Source of the DNA: Zelopaecilomyces penicillatus
Lineage: Eukaryota; Ascomycota; Sordariomycetes; Hypocreales; Pseudodiploosporaceae
DNA length: 64,000 nucleotides
Reading direction: 5' to 3'
Assembly (NCBI GenBank): GCA_005765155.1
Contig: VCCP01000001.1
Location: 744,001-808,000, forward strand
Shown here: positions 25,908 through 39,700 of the stretch, in pieces
How positions within the stretch are numbered: position 1 is the first letter of the stretch
How the letters are laid out: every line of letters starts with the position of its first letter
Notes under the pieces: generated by a model
The model's input: the letters and a program-made list of their open reading frames with translations, nothing else
Databases searched by the model: none
What the model was told of the DNA's origin: nothing
Program-made: the position numbers and the translations under genes

Positions 25908-28900
25908 TCCTCCATTTGCTGCTTGTAACTTGGCAGACTGATGTATTTGGGATGCCTGTACCAACGGAAGGAACAAGACTGGGTTATATGAGAGAGTCTT
26001 CTTCTGGTAGGAATGAATTGTTTTTACACGATTTTGGCGTAAGGTGTTATTGCTTATGGTTCCGTTGCTTTGTTTCAAGTCTTTTGGATGTGTATACTTC
26101 AATTGCCCATGCCCTTTACACCCAGGCCTTACAACCTATATCTTTATAAAGTCAACTCTCTTTATCTCAACCCGAAGACGAGGATGGCAACAGTGAGCTA
26201 CTGTTGAACAGAGAATATCTGCTCTATTACTTCAACTACATCATTCTCATTCTCGTCGAATAAGATGCACCCCGTCAACCACCAAATGGCTTGTTTTCGA
26301 ACCATCCCCCAACAAAATATTGTAATTATTCCAATAAAACCCGATCAAAATTCTTTTTAATACATATATACATGACATGGATCTCGCCATTGTTTTCGTC
26401 GTCAAGTCACCACAAGCACAGACATTTTCCCTCAAAGGCGAGGAGGCAATTGGCCAAGTTTCGACTTTGCTTGCAGGTGAAACTTTTGCGCATGCGACGG
26501 GCACTTTTTCTCCTCCCATTCTTTGGAACATGGCCAACAAGATACCATCTGTGGCATTCCCTTGCGAAGAGCGGTGGGAGCCCAACCGTCTCTGGGTCTG
26601 GCATTCCAAGAAATGTTTCCGTTGATGGGAGGGGGTTTCTGCTAGGTTCCTACTACTTCTCAGATGGGATATTTTCATTCTTCCCAAGAAATTGAGCATG
26701 TTTGTTTGAAACATTTGATTCCTTTTCCGTCAGCCTTCAGAGCCTTGTAAAAAAAAAAAAAAACATCCCGCTCTACTCTTCAATCAAAGCACTCTACTGG
26801 TACAATACGTAGGGGCATCCTTTACCTTGTAGCAAAATGAGAAAACTACCACTATAGTCATACATCTCAAAACAGATTTCTTTTTCTTCTTCCGGCCAAA
26901 GAAAAGAGAGTTAATCTCCGAAGACTTCAGTTCGTAATTGGAGGAGAAAAAAGGATATGTATGCATGACATGGCAAAAGTGGGAGCCGGAAGAACACCGA
27001 ACATGGTACATTTATGTGGCTTACTGCAGTTTTTGAGACATTTTTTTTTTTTGCAATAGATCAACATCCCATCATCGAGATTGAAGGAGTAGATTTACAA
27101 TTGCGCTTTTCGGTCAGTAGTAGAAACAAAATCCATGTTGGTGTAGCTGAACACAGCCCTGCGACTCCCCTGATTCCAATCTCCAGGGTAAGGGGTCAAT
27201 TGCTCTCAATTGATATCTCCCAAGCATTCGCAACGCTTCCCCAAACTGCAATTCAAAGGGAAACATTTACTTTCCTCCTTTTCATCTTCTTTTCTCCCAT
27301 GCACATTCATTTACCCCCGGATTGCATATCTGCCGCGGGTATGCAGGCCCCCTTCAATGATGCGATCCTCCCGATGTAGCCCTCCCCCCCTTGTCCTTAC
27401 TGTCCAAACAATATCCTGGCCCAGCAGGCATGTCTCAGCTCATCCCAGACAAAGGGCCGTTATATCCCAACGGGTGGCATGTATTAGAACAGGTTGAGCT
27501 CAGGCCATCTTTCTGCTGAGAAAACAACAAAAGATTGCCCGTATTACGTGTTTGTTGAGTTCGTTGTCACTGATCCTGACCTGGCTACATTGGCTCCTGG
27601 ATCCTTGAAGTTTAGCATCAAAAACTACATCGTCATAGCCCCCTGCCCATCTGTACAGGCATCAAGTTCCCTTGGACGGTGTTGCGTTTACGTATGTGTT
27701 TTGTACCTGGTATTTGGTAACATGGATGGGAAGTACAGACAAGTACTGGGTAGTTAGTGGTCAGACAGGCAGACTGTGGAGCTGACCCGACGGTTTGGTA
27801 CCTCGTCTAGTCGTGTGGGAGGGAAGTTGGTGACTGCAGGTAAAGCTCATCCTTCTCACTCATGAAGAAAGGAGAGAGATGACATGTCAATACTCACTGT
27901 TTGGCAGTAGCTGCCTGGCGCAGGTCACAATGGTGTGTATCACAGGTTCCATGACGAAGAGGTCAGGATGCCAACGCACCTGGAACACAAACCACAACTA
28001 ATATGTCGTAAAGTCCATACAACCAACCCCCCCTCTTCTTCTAGCTAAGATGTGTTCACCCAAGACGAGCTGCCACGTCTTCTTCCACAATAACCGGCGC
28101 AAAGCCAAGGCAGCCAAATACGACCAGCAAGACACGCGGTTACGCAATGACTAGCGCCTTCGATCTTCCAATCTGTGGCTGCCGGACCCAAGCGAGCAGA
28201 ATATCGTGAACAATACGTAGTTGGCCGATGTGTTTCCTTCAGCTAGGTAGGTAGTAGTGAGGGCAATGGACGTGGCTGCTCACCCGCCTGGCTTGGCTTG
28301 GCTGATACGGTGATACCGTACAACTGTACAACTTACAAGCGGCGTAACACATGCTGTGATACTCCATCGCACAACCTTTTCGTGCCGTGTCTGATGCACA
28401 AATGTGTGTCGTGCAGATGGCAGATCATTGTGTATTCATACATAATAACCTGCATACTGTACACAGCGCAACATACATGACTGACATAACTAACAGCGGA
28501 GGACTCGCGCAGGCGGCATCTTGTCTGTTGGGAGCATCACCCATGGGCGTGTGAATGCAAGTACTGGCATGTATGTATGTATGCATATATGCAGCTTGTG
28601 CAGTAACACGGAGTACATACCGTCCAGGCTCCTCAAGAGACCCCAAGCATTGCGCCATCACATCTCCTTCTTCTTTCTTCACGCGACCCCCAAACTGACA
28701 GACAGCAATTCCTCTTGCGATTCGTACAGGAGACTAGCAACAGATCTGGCCGTGGCTTGCTGACGGAGACGACGGGTTCGACCCGTTCCGGCCATAGCGC
28801 TAAGGTATCCCAGTCCCAGCGACAGCTGACATGGGGTCGACTTGACTTGCCCGGGCTTGGACGGTTTTCCAACGGCAAACGCGCCCAACAACATTGATGC

Positions 28901-31900
28901 TTCGTGATGCAGGCCACCTCGTCCGATCCCATTGCGGTGCCCCTGCTGCCTCCATCTTGGCGGCGGACGAATGGTCCAGCCCTGGAATCACCGGATAACC
29001 AGCTAGGCGCATGTAATATCTGGGGGTCTCTGCAGGCCTTCCTTGCCCATGTACCACCGCCTGCCACAAGCCCTTTCTTTTGTCTCTCCATATCCCTACG
29101 ATACATGACAGCCTTGTACCTGTGCGCAGTGCCATCAGATTCAGCAGCCTTGTTGTTTTACTGCTGTTGATGTTCGTCCGTCCATGCCACCGGGACGGGA
29201 CGCCACGGGCAGGGGATTTCGGTGAGGGCCCCAAGAAACCCCTGTGTCACCGTTCCTGAAAGAACATCCGCTGTCCTTGTCGTCCGCCTAGGGGGGGGGT
29301 GTAATATCTTGCCTTCTTTTTTTTGGCCGAGCTTGCAATCTTTCTCTCCATAGGCTGCATGTTGTGCGACCTTGGCCCCAGCCCTTCACAGGACGCCGCG
29401 GCTCCCGCAGCTTCAGCTTTTGTGCGCGGCTTTTTTGATATCGTCCGATTGTCATCAGCTCATTTGTTCGCTTCTCCATCCGCTGAACCAAAAATCGGCG
29501 AACCGAAAAGGAGGTCACGAGCAATCGAGTGAGGCTGGGCTAATATCATATCCATTTTCCACCACAATACACGCACACAACACATCTGGTCCTTCCCCTA
29601 CTTCGGGTATTTCCCGTGAAGGCGTCGTCGGGGCTTGTTAGACTCGGCGCGGGCCTTTCCTTACGGCGGCTTCCTTTCGGTCACCACGTGTCGATGTGCA
29701 GAACGATATGTCACATTTAATCGCCTGTATGTACTATTACCCGGTGTTCTGACAAAGTCCGTACATGACACAAATATGTATGTGTACCTTGTGCAATTGT
29801 GAAAAGATAGCACTTGTGGCACTGACCAAGTGATTTAGCATTCCAATGCATACACCAATCCAGCAGTGCTGATGTACAAGAAGAGGAGTATGGCATTGTA
29901 ACAATAGTGCTACTTTGCACATCTCGCCGTCTTGTTGAGAAGCGCTGCAAAAGCCGCACAAAAGCGCATGCAACGCCCAACCCTGGCTGATGCAATGTGC
30001 AACGTCCGTCCACCAATCCATGATGATCTCCATGCAAGGCCAAATGGATTGTGCCTGTACACCTAGGAGAGACATGAACGGGGTCTGCGCACCCCAGTCT
30101 GGTGCCTCGCTTCCCAATTCCGATCCCCCTTATTTTTCGATGCTGGACGCCTCATTCCGCGATCCATGATCCGTTTTCACCGGTTTCACGGGACACAACG
30201 GGGGCTTTTTCAATCATGGCGCACAGGCATGCAGCTCCCACGTAGTTGTCTGTACTGACTGTCAGGAAACACAATTGTCCCACGGTGAGGCGGACGAGTA
30301 TCCACATGATTTCGGTGAAGGGGTTGTTGACCTGACTGGGGGGCCACGTCCTCCATTGATGGATGCTGCTGCTGATGCTGGCTCAGGTCGCAGGCATGAT
30401 ACTCCTTCTTCGTGAGAGCTGATCTATCAGATTTGACGGGCCTGAAAAGAACCATGACAATTCCAATCGCTGACTGCATCCATGGATCGTCGGCAGCAAA
30501 AGGGTATCATTATCCGTAATATGCGGTCGCCCAGCGTTACAGGTCCTCTTTCTTCTTATTTACCGAAGAGCTGAGAGCAACCCTGGCGTTATTAGATGCT
30601 GGAACCATCTTAATGAAATTTCCCCTGGTCATGAGTGGCTTACAACGGCCAATTATGGTGTGTAAGATTCTCGTTGGTTCGTTCTCCGAAGAAAAAAACC
30701 ACGCCATTGCTGCGACTGCCTCGCGTTCGAGTACAGATCTGCGTGATCTATCGCGCGCAGAGCAGAGCGTCTCAGCCGCTTCGGGGGGGGTCGAACAAGT
30801 GCGAAAATAATGACCGCGAATATATTCCGATCAGGCCAGTGTAATGAGAACTTTCCCATCTCTGGCTGGACCACCACCGTCAAAGCCAGCCTCGTCTAAT
30901 AATACACCCACTCCCATTTTCAGTACGCAATGGTGCCATGGCGTACAAGGCATCCTGCATCACCTCACCTCACCTCATCTCTCACCCCCAACAAGGCGCA
31001 AGCAAGCCTTGCTTCAATTGCGCTTGCCACGTCAATATCCCCAACAGCTGATGCCGCCAATATTTTCAAGTTGTCATCCTGTGAAGCTACCTGCGATCCA
31101 ATGGGCATATCACCTAAACGCTGGTGACCGGAATGTGTCCTTTTCTGCAACGCCAATCGTAACATAACATAAAGGGGTGGTGTGTGTACAGCCGTCCAGG
31201 TTTCCACGGGAGCGAGCCCTACCCGTGTTGGAGTTCAAGCATGATCGCGATTGTGGGGAAATGGTGACTTCGATTATGCAGGCAAACATGGGGTGCCTCT
31301 CGCCAAGAGGGAGGGAGCGTATTGCAACCACTGACCTCCCTCCCTGTCCTGCCCTGATCATGACGCATCCCGGCGGTAGTCTGAGCCCCCCCAAAGGAAG
31401 AAGTCTGATCATCCAGATCCCAAAATGTGCTTTAGGATGCACAGCTGGGGCTTGCCTTACCCTGTCCCTCACCTCAAACACCCTATCTCGTTGGCTATTT
31501 TGAACCCTTCCCTTTGAGGCGCACTGCTTGGGGGCAGGGCAAGGGGGGCAGAGCATGGGGGCAGAATATGGGTCAAGTCGCACTGCGGGAGGGCAAACGC
31601 CCCCAAGCCTCCAGCCACGGAATAGTTTCTTTATGTGAACTTTCTGTATGCGGTATGGTGTGTTTGGTATCCGTATACTCAATGGAAAGAAGTAACTCGG
31701 TTTGTCTGTAGATTGTGTAGGTTTTAGTGACTGTCTGGTCACCGAAAGTCCCAGTTCTTTATCCTTAACCATAAGGAACGATAGTTTGGCGAAAAGGGAA
31801 GAACGAGGACACAGCTTCTAATGTTTTTAGGGTAGTTTTGGATACATACGAGTCCATCTATAAATGTGAACCTGAAAGAGACATAGAATAGGGAAGAGGG

Positions 31901-32522
31901 AAATTTTCCAGTAAAAGGAAGCACTTACTTCTTATGCAAAGGCTCAAATTTGAAAGCTCTAGGGACCTGCTTTCTTCCAGTATACTATTTAAAAAGCTAG
32001 CACGTACTCTCAACATGTAAAATTTTAGTGATAAAACAACGTCGAGACCTTTTTATAGATTTGGTATTGTCCACTTTAGCTGGTGGGTTCGGGAGCGACA
32101 TAGATGTCTGCCAATCCTGAAGAGATTTTTGTCTTGCGAAGTTCCCCAAGTCAAAAAAAAAAAAAGATACCCCTTCAATATAAACATATATTGCATTTTA
32201 GATTTCGTTTGTGCACCCCTTTGAAAGCAAAGAAAATGTAAACGTGCCTTTAAAGTTGAAAACTGTTTGAACCGAATTGTTGGATCTGGATAGAGAACCT
32301 TCTAGGTACGTAGAGAAAGTTTTCCAGAGGGACATGCCAGAAACATGGCTAATATAAGATATAAAAGATGTGTAAATATTGCCATCATCACTTCATCTCA
32401 CAAAATCATGATTTCAAAACTCCTCTGATTTGTCCCCCTCGACATCATTCATTCGCCATTCCATCATCATTTATCATCCAAAAGCAGGAAGACAGATACA
32501 GAGGGGATAAAAAGGTAAAGTG
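25908..32522. other. Gene-poor region between the retroelement relic and ZW10
   Basis: No gene is recognised. Around 25.9-26.4 kb the DNA is AT-richer and may be retroelement debris. The minus-strand ORF 31110-31772 and the plus-strand frames near 28.9 kb show no family resemblance. The stretch from about 31.7 to 32.5 kb is AT-rich and probably contains the 3' UTR of the ZW10-like gene on the minus strand. Confidence 0.45.
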
Positions 32523-32546
32523 CCCCCCCCCCCCCCCCCCCCCCCC
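32523..32546. repeat. Poly-C tract of 24 beside the ZW10 stop codon
   Basis: An uninterrupted C24 run on the plus strand, five bases beyond the stop codon (32552-32554) of the minus-strand ZW10-like gene. The transcript would therefore carry G24 at the very start of its 3' UTR. Confidence 0.9.
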
Positions 32547-32551
32547 TATAT

Positions 32552-35401
32552 TCATACTCGGGCAGGCGTCGCCCGGATTTCCTTGATAGTCTCCCGTGTT
32601 CTTGCATTATCTTCAAAACTGGCATAAATCAGATCAATCACTTCCTCCGTTGAGAAGTACAAACTAAGCTCGCTATCACACCACAAGAACTTGACTTCGT
32701 TGAGGTTGCTCTGGAGCACTTCACTAAGGTACTTGAGCCGCAACCAATGGGGTGCGTACTGAGCTGTTGCGGGCAGTTCGTCTTTGACGGGTGATGTGGT
32801 AGAAAAGCCGCCGCTGAGCTTGCTGGGTAGGAATAAATCGTCCAGTTCCGTCGCTGAGGCGATGAGCTTAGCGATGCTGTAGGCTTCCTCCTGGCCGATG
32901 GCTGACATGTCGAGGACGTCAGTGATGAGGCGCATGGCGAGGGAGTCGGTGAGTGACCCGATAGCCTGGGACCAGACAGAGCGTGCGAGGATGGGTTCCC
33001 AGGTAGCAGCCATGGTTCTAATACGAGCGGTGCCTTGTTCGACTGCGGCTTCCTTTTCATCCTGCTGCATGACGCTCTGCGACCCGCCCATGAGATCCTG
33101 CAAGATAGTCTTTTGGATGTTCATTTCATTAGTGTAGCTGCGGTTCGCAAAACTCTTGAGCGTCCTGACTTCATTATCTATACGTAGCATGCTTCGTGCC
33201 CGCGGTGTGAGGTCTTCACGCTGCTTCCATGTAGATGAGAAGTCAGACAGTTTCTCTGCAAGATACATGGCGTCGTTGTACAGAAACCTAGAAAAAGAAA
33301 AGGATTAGTTTCGAAAAACATGATGAGTATGAGGGTAAAGTCTGAGGGGGTATCCCGATTTGACTGGCAAATGCCGGGTAGTGGCAGATTTACATGTTGC
33401 CTCCAACGTCAAGGGAGTAATAGTGCGGCGAAATTGCTCTAAAAAGGGCCAAGGCGAAGGTTGGCAATGTAAAAAGCCCAGGGGCTGTGGCAGCAACAAG
33501 ACTGTATTCATCAACTCCTCTCAAGAGAGTGGCGCCGTCTTCCAGAATTGAAAATATCAGCTGTAGCACTGGTTCTGGCATGGCTGATATGTTGTATGTC
33601 TCCTTAAGGATCAGCTCCCTCATTTCATCCTTTTGGGGCTTTTTGTTGTGTTTTTTGAGAACGGTTGTTGACGGTTTCGATTCAACCGGCGCACTCTCAT
33701 CATCCCATCCCCAGGCTTCGGCACTGGTATCATCATCCTCAACAGCTTCGGGGGCTTGATCTTGTGCGTCCTCGTTATCGTCCCAACCCCAAGCATCCGT
33801 GCCGTCATCGTTGTCGTCTTCAGGTGCATTAGCCTTGCTTTTGGCTTCCTGTGGTGGCTCATTTACTTCTCCAGACTGATCTTCTTCTTCGCCCCAGGCG
33901 TCACCCCAGTCAGCACCCCACTCATTTGTGTCTGCCGCAGCCCCGGCCCCGGTGGCAGAAAGCTCATTGCCTTCCGACACAGAAACCATTTGCTTCTCAA
34001 TCTTTTCAACTGTCTTTGACTCTCCAACACCATTGGTGAGCTTTCTTCGAACAGAATCGAGAGTTGACTCTCTGCACTTGTCCAGCCATATCATTGGTGC
34101 TTTCTCTGCCCATTGCCTAAGTTCGTCAAAGTCTGTATATCCACCCTCAGCCAATGTTTCACACATTTCCTTTGCTTTTGAAATAGTTTCTTGAAACAAA
34201 GTCATGTCTGTCAGCCCCGAGGGTACTGCTGGGTTCAACCAATCTTGAGTAAGCCTGGGAATGATGTCTGGCATCATAACTCGGCATAATGAGCGTAACA
34301 GATCTGAAGGTAGCTTCCTAGCAAGGAATGCAAAGACTTCTCTCAAATCGGAGAGCAGAGCACTGACAGAGTTATCGTTGGAGTCGATAATTTCAAGCAT
34401 GTCCATCTTCACACGGATACCCAACACAGCGGTTGCGTTGATATTCATACGAGGCATAATAATAGCTGTATCTAAGTTGCGCCAAAGCTGCTCCATTCGC
34501 TCATCCACTTCCTTGTAGGATTTAAGACCAATCACAGCATCGGACAGACTCATCGTCTCATCTTGTGGCAATATTAGCAAGATTTTGTTGCCTGTTGATG
34601 CTGGTTTCCACTTACCGTTGTGGGTGTCGTGAATGGCTAATCTTCTCGCTTCTATATCAACTTGCACAAGCGCCTTCCAAACATGATCAAAAACCTCGTG
34701 AACATCCGACTTCAGCTCGAAAGCCCTGAGATCAAGTAGCTTCATGATCCGAGTGGTTTTGCTAACACCAACTTCATCCAAAGCAGACCAAGACTCTTGG
34801 GATTGTTAGCGCACACCATATTATGGTAGGATAAACAGTAGAGGGAGCCATAGTAACACTCACTCTCCAATAAACGCAGTGAGTCAAGTATCCGCAACTC
34901 CTTGCTTGCCTGCTCGACCTCGTTCAAGAGTTCGTTCACGTACTGGATGCTAGCCAGTACATCCCGGAGCTGTTTGTTATATTGGGTTTCCTGAGCAAGA
35001 AACTCTGTCTTGTTTTCTGCCTCTTTGATCAACTCCCCTGAAATATCAGGCGCTTCGGATTGACGAAGAATATTATTTGCGATATCCTTAGATCGTAAAA
35101 TGTCTTCTTGAAGAGTCTTGGCATTCTTCACCCAGGAGCTAACATCTTCCCTCGTTTCTTCGTTAATTGTATGGATTTCTGCCTGCAGATATATGAGATG
35201 AATGCCTCATCAGAAGAAAGACGCCGCCAGTATACATCTTACTTCGAGCTTTATTTTGGCCGCTTCGAGTGATTCTATTGAAGGTCCCAGGTCGGTTTCG
35301 GAGACTGGAGGCAGAGCAGATATTTCGTCAGGGAAACGCCCATCGATAGAGAATGATAGAATCGCATCGCTGAGCTGCCGCGACTCGATCGTTGTAGCCA
35401 T
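32552..35401 (-). CDS. zw10: ZW10/Dsl1-family vesicle-tethering and kinetochore protein
   Basis: Four exons on the minus strand: 35401-35243, 35182-34864, 34795-33394 and 33287-32552. They give 871 residues with all phases consistent (introns 60, 68 and 106 nt). The protein is mostly helical: an N-terminal coiled-coil region (about 1-160), a central helical region (about 165-440), a Trp-rich acidic linker (about 450-530) and a C-terminal helical domain (about 540-871). The linker carries WGADWGDAWGEEE and two WGWDD motifs, near 495-499 and 521-525. Zw10 and yeast Dsl1 are subunits of the ER tether that captures COPI vesicles. Animal Zw10 also acts at kinetochores with Rod and Zwilch. For a fungus I infer the ER-tethering role. 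The family call rests on overall resemblance (for example LLEKSWSALDEVGVSKTTRI across a splice junction). Confidence 0.88.
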
Positions 35402-36722
35402 GGCTAGTTCGTGAGCTTCGAGGAGCTGTGTAATATGATGTTGGTGAATTGTAGTATCAAAGAATGGCGAAGAGAGCCGCCAATGCGTTAGTTGGTGATT
35501 TTAATAGAATGCTGGCGCGCATTGCATCGCATGGCGCCGAACTGCGGTTGGTGATTTGGTGGTGAGTCGTCGATGGGTGAGCTTGTCCTTGCATGTCTCA
35601 AGCTGTCCACTTCTGGAGGATTGAGGTCATAACTGGGTGCAGGTAATGGCGCCTAGCGCGCCACTGGCGTCTAATCGGAGCCGCGCCTTAGAGCTGCAAC
35701 TAACCCCACCATAACAAGTGGCTGTAGAGTGGGTCCAGCATGGAGGGGTCACTTTAAGGGTCGGCCTTTGTTCGACATTTGCTCGACTTGTCATTGCAGC
35801 AGCCATACAAAAGGCTTTCTACCTTTGGGCAGCGATCTCCAACTCGTGTTTGTCATCTCTAGGCTGTCATAGTAGCCGCTTCCAGACAGCTTCAATCCAT
35901 ATACGACACACAGCGCGAGTCCACGACTTTGTTTGTTACTGTTCCGTTCCGTTGATAGCGGGGTAGTCATTTTTGGCTGACCAGATCAACCCTCCTTCAA
36001 CCGATAGAGTTGTACGAAGTGATATTTCTCTGTGCTCTTCCCTACGCGTGTGGAATCCCCTTCCTCAAGGCTTCGTTCCATCTTGGCTTTAGTCTGTTAC
36101 TGCTGCTTGGTGAGTCGTCTAACACTCTTTCTTTCTCAAACATCGGCCATCCTACCCTATTGCCTTGCCACCGCCCCACGGGTTTTCATGTCTCGCATCC
36201 ACGACGATACTCTCAACTGCTCAAACCCAATCAACTTGTGTATTCTCCAAATTACGCGGGACTATGAGTCAGACAATAAGAATCAGTTCCCTGTGGTCGA
36301 CAAGTTCATGCGAAGATGGGTTTGCAATGCAGAATATACCAAGCTTTGTGCCTGGTGCTCGCATCTTCTCAGTCAACATTAAACCTACACAACGATTATG
36401 GAACTGAGAAATATGAGTTCGGAGCTCTGAAGAATCTTGGGCTTCAGTTAGTCATATCTTGGTGTTCCTTTCTGGTCTGCTGCCAGTTATTGCTAAAGCC
36501 TTGTTAGGCACTCTTTCTTTCTATCGAACTTGTTCCATTCCATTGCTCCATCCCCCAACAAAATTCTCCATCCTTCGCAAAGCGCAATTCAAAGCAACAT
36601 TTGAATGAACTAAATGCGATCTTCAATTGTTCTTCATCAATATTCACGATCACTTGTGTGTTTCACATTTTGCTGATTATCTCTATAGGTATTCCTGTGG
36701 TTTAAGTGACCAACTGCCCGAC
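35402..36722. other. Divergent promoter region between ZW10 and the M16 peptidase
   Basis: These 1.3 kb separate two divergent start codons. No coding exon is recognised. The M16 frame extends upstream to 36627, but that segment (MFFINIHDHLCVSHF) looks unlike the family and ends in a CTATAG acceptor-like site near 36688. A 5' UTR intron is likely. Confidence 0.55.
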
Positions 36723-39700
36723 ATGCCTTCGCAGAAACTCAAGTCCCAGTTTCGCAAGATCCAGAGCTTTAAAACTGATTATGCTCCTTGCACAATCACA
36801 CAATATGTTTCCGAACGCAGTGGCATGCAAATAGTAGTTGCGGATCGCAAGGGACCAAAGGTCAACGGTTACTTCACCCTTGCCACGGAAATCTTTGATG
36901 ATTCAGGCGCACCCCATACACTAGAGCACTTAGTGTTCATGGGATCCAAGAGCTACCAATATAAGGGTCTACTAGACAAACTATCATCTCGAGCATACTC
37001 GGGTACAAATGCTTGGACTGCCACCGATCACACGGCCTATACACTTGAGACAGCAGGATGGGAGGGATTTGCCCAGATCCTCCCTGTCTATCTGGAGCAT
37101 GTTATACTGCCGACAATTACAGATGAGGGTGTCGTCACAGAAGTTTGGCACATAGATGGAGAGGGAAACGATGCTGGAGTAGTTTACTCAGAGATGCAGG
37201 GAGTAGAGAATCGCAGCCCCGAAATTATGGACCTGAAGGCACGTCGACTTCTATACCCTGAGAATGTTGGCTTTCGCTACGAGACAGGTGGCATGACTGA
37301 AGCCTTGCGAGTGCTTACACCGGAGCGTATCCGGCAATTCCATCGCGACATGTATCAGCCACGAAACCTTTGTGTCGTTATTGTCGGCGAGACTGATCAT
37401 GAGAACCTGTTGCAAATTCTTGATGAGTTTGAGGAGAGCATCAAGGATGATATTCCTTCACTGGATGCACCATGCAAACGGTAAGTACTTTCATAAAATA
37501 TTCGCCCCAGTTGTTGGTATTGATAGCTGAACATTTGACTAAAAATATGCCAACCAGGCCCTGGATTGACTCGGCTCAACCTCCAGCGATTGAAAAAACC
37601 ATTGTTACCACCGCTGAGTTTCCGGAAGAGGATGAGTCAGTTGGCGAGATCTTGGTGGGATTTTTCGGCCCGAACTGTGTTGACATCATTGCGACAACAG
37701 CACTCAACATAGTTCTGACTTACCTCTGCGGTTCATCTGTTTCCATTCTAGAAAACACTCTTGTTGAGCGTGAGGAACTTGCCAGCTCCATTACATACTG
37801 GTGGGAATCAAGACCCAACTCCGTCATCTGGCTGCAACCTACAGGAGTAGCTACAGAGAAACTTGAATTTGTCGAAAAGAGACTCTTTGAGATCTTGAAG
37901 CAAGTTGTAGAAAATCCACTGGATATGGATTATCTGATGGAATGCCTTCGAAGAGAGAAACGACAAATCAAGTACCATGCAGAGACTTCTGAATCCTTTT
38001 ACTCCACAAACATCATTACAGATTACTTGTTTGGAAAGCGCGATGGCTCCACACTCAAGGAACTCGGTACATTGAACGAGTATGATACTCTTGAGAGCTG
38101 GACAGAAGAAGAGTGGCGCTCGTTTATCGGCAAGTGGATTGCAAACGCGAATCACGTTTCTGTTCTTGGCAAACCGTCCGAGAAACTGGCAGAAAAAATG
38201 AAGAATGAGCAAGAGGCTCGTATTGCTAAGCGCAAAGAAGAACTCGGAAAGGATGGCTTAGAGAAGCTTGCCAAGCGCCTTGAGGGGGCTAAAGAGAAGA
38301 ATGATCAGCCAATTCCTGCCGAGGTTATTGACCGCTGGCCTGTCCCAGGAACGGACTCCATCCACTTCATTGAATCGGACACTGCTCGCTCCGGGCATGC
38401 TCGTTCCGTTGGTTTGGGTTCTGGGGCCGCTCAAAAGCTTATCGATGCCGCTCCCGAGGGGAAATTGCCACTGTTCATCCAGTTCGAAGATGTGCCTACT
38501 AATTTCGTCCACATTACAATACATCTGGGCACATCTAAAATACCCGTGGAGTTGAAGCCACTGATGTCAATCTTCAGCGATATTTTCTTCAACACGCACA
38601 TCATGCGTGACGGGCAGCAGGTGAACTTCGAACAAGTTGTTATGGAGCTTGAGAGGGACAGTGTTGGCTATGATATCGGGTCTTCACGTCACTTGGGTGA
38701 CGCAGACGGCTTCATGATTTCATTCCAGGGCGAGCCTGAGAAGTATGCCACAGCTGTGAATTGGATTAAAACGATGATGTTTGACTCGATTTTCGATCCG
38801 GTGAGAATCAAGGCAGCCGTTATGAAGGCCCTGGCAGATATCCCCGAATCTAAACGTGACGGACGCGGCATGGCCAGTGAAGTGGATGCTGCTATTCATC
38901 TGGAAAAGTCTTCTCTAGCAGTTGCCAGGCGTGTGCTTGTCAAAGCAGTTTATCTTAGAAGACTTAAGAAACTGTTAGAGAAGGAGCCGGAAAAGGTTGT
39001 TGGCTGGTTTGATACTATCCGGTCTTCTCTATTCACCTTTGATAATATGCGATTACTTGTTGCAGCCCGTCTGGAAACCCTCCCCAACCCTATCGCCACT
39101 TGGGATTCGTTATCTGCTGCACTGGGTGTTCAAACAGAGTCAATGGTCCCGATTCCGAAATTGGTAAGCTTGCTCAACGACGAGGGAAAGAGCCCAGGCT
39201 CGATTGGGGCTACAATCATACCAATGACTGCTCTTGATGGGTCCTACTCCGTGAGTACCACTGCTGGTATTTCATCATTCTCGGATCCTAGATTGCCCTC
39301 AATCATGGTTGCAGTTGGTTATCTTGAAACCGTTGAAGGGCCGCTGTGGAATGCGGTTCGAGGTGCTGGTTACGCGTATGGATCATACTTTTCCAGGAAT
39401 GGCGAGTCTGGGCTGCTATCCTATCGGGTTTACCGCTCACCCGATGCGTTCAAAGCAATCGACGCTTCCCGGGATGCTATCCGAAAGATTGCAGAAGCTG
39501 AAGTGAAGATTGACAAGCACCTGCTTGAGGGAACAATTAGCCAAATTGTGGTAATGTTTGCGGACGAGCAATCGACCATGCCTAGCGCGGCGCAGCAAAA
39601 CTTTGTACAGAGTGTTGTACGAGACCTGCCCAAGGACTGGAGCAAGGACATCCTCAGGCGTGTCCGAGATGTCACAGAAGACGAGATTAGAAAGGCCATG

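Noticed and set aside
26100..26350. Possible LTR with primer-binding site beside the gypsy relic
   Set aside because: No partner LTR, no clear TG...CA ends and no convincing primer-binding site could be seen.
28770..28790. Perfect short palindrome ACGGGTTCGACCCGT resembling a tRNA T arm
   Set aside because: Stem and loop lengths do not fit a T arm and no other tRNA arms are adjacent.
28633..29106. 157-codon minus-strand ORF rich in Arg and Cys
   Set aside because: No recognisable family, and alternative frames on both strands are equally open.
31110..31772. 220-codon minus-strand ORF
   Set aside because: No domain, signal or joinable exons. The length is compatible with chance in moderately GC-rich DNA.
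36627..36722. N-terminal extension of the M16C peptidase frame
   Set aside because: The residues are hydrophobic and unlike the family, and a CTATAG acceptor-like site lies inside, so it is probably 5' UTR or intron.
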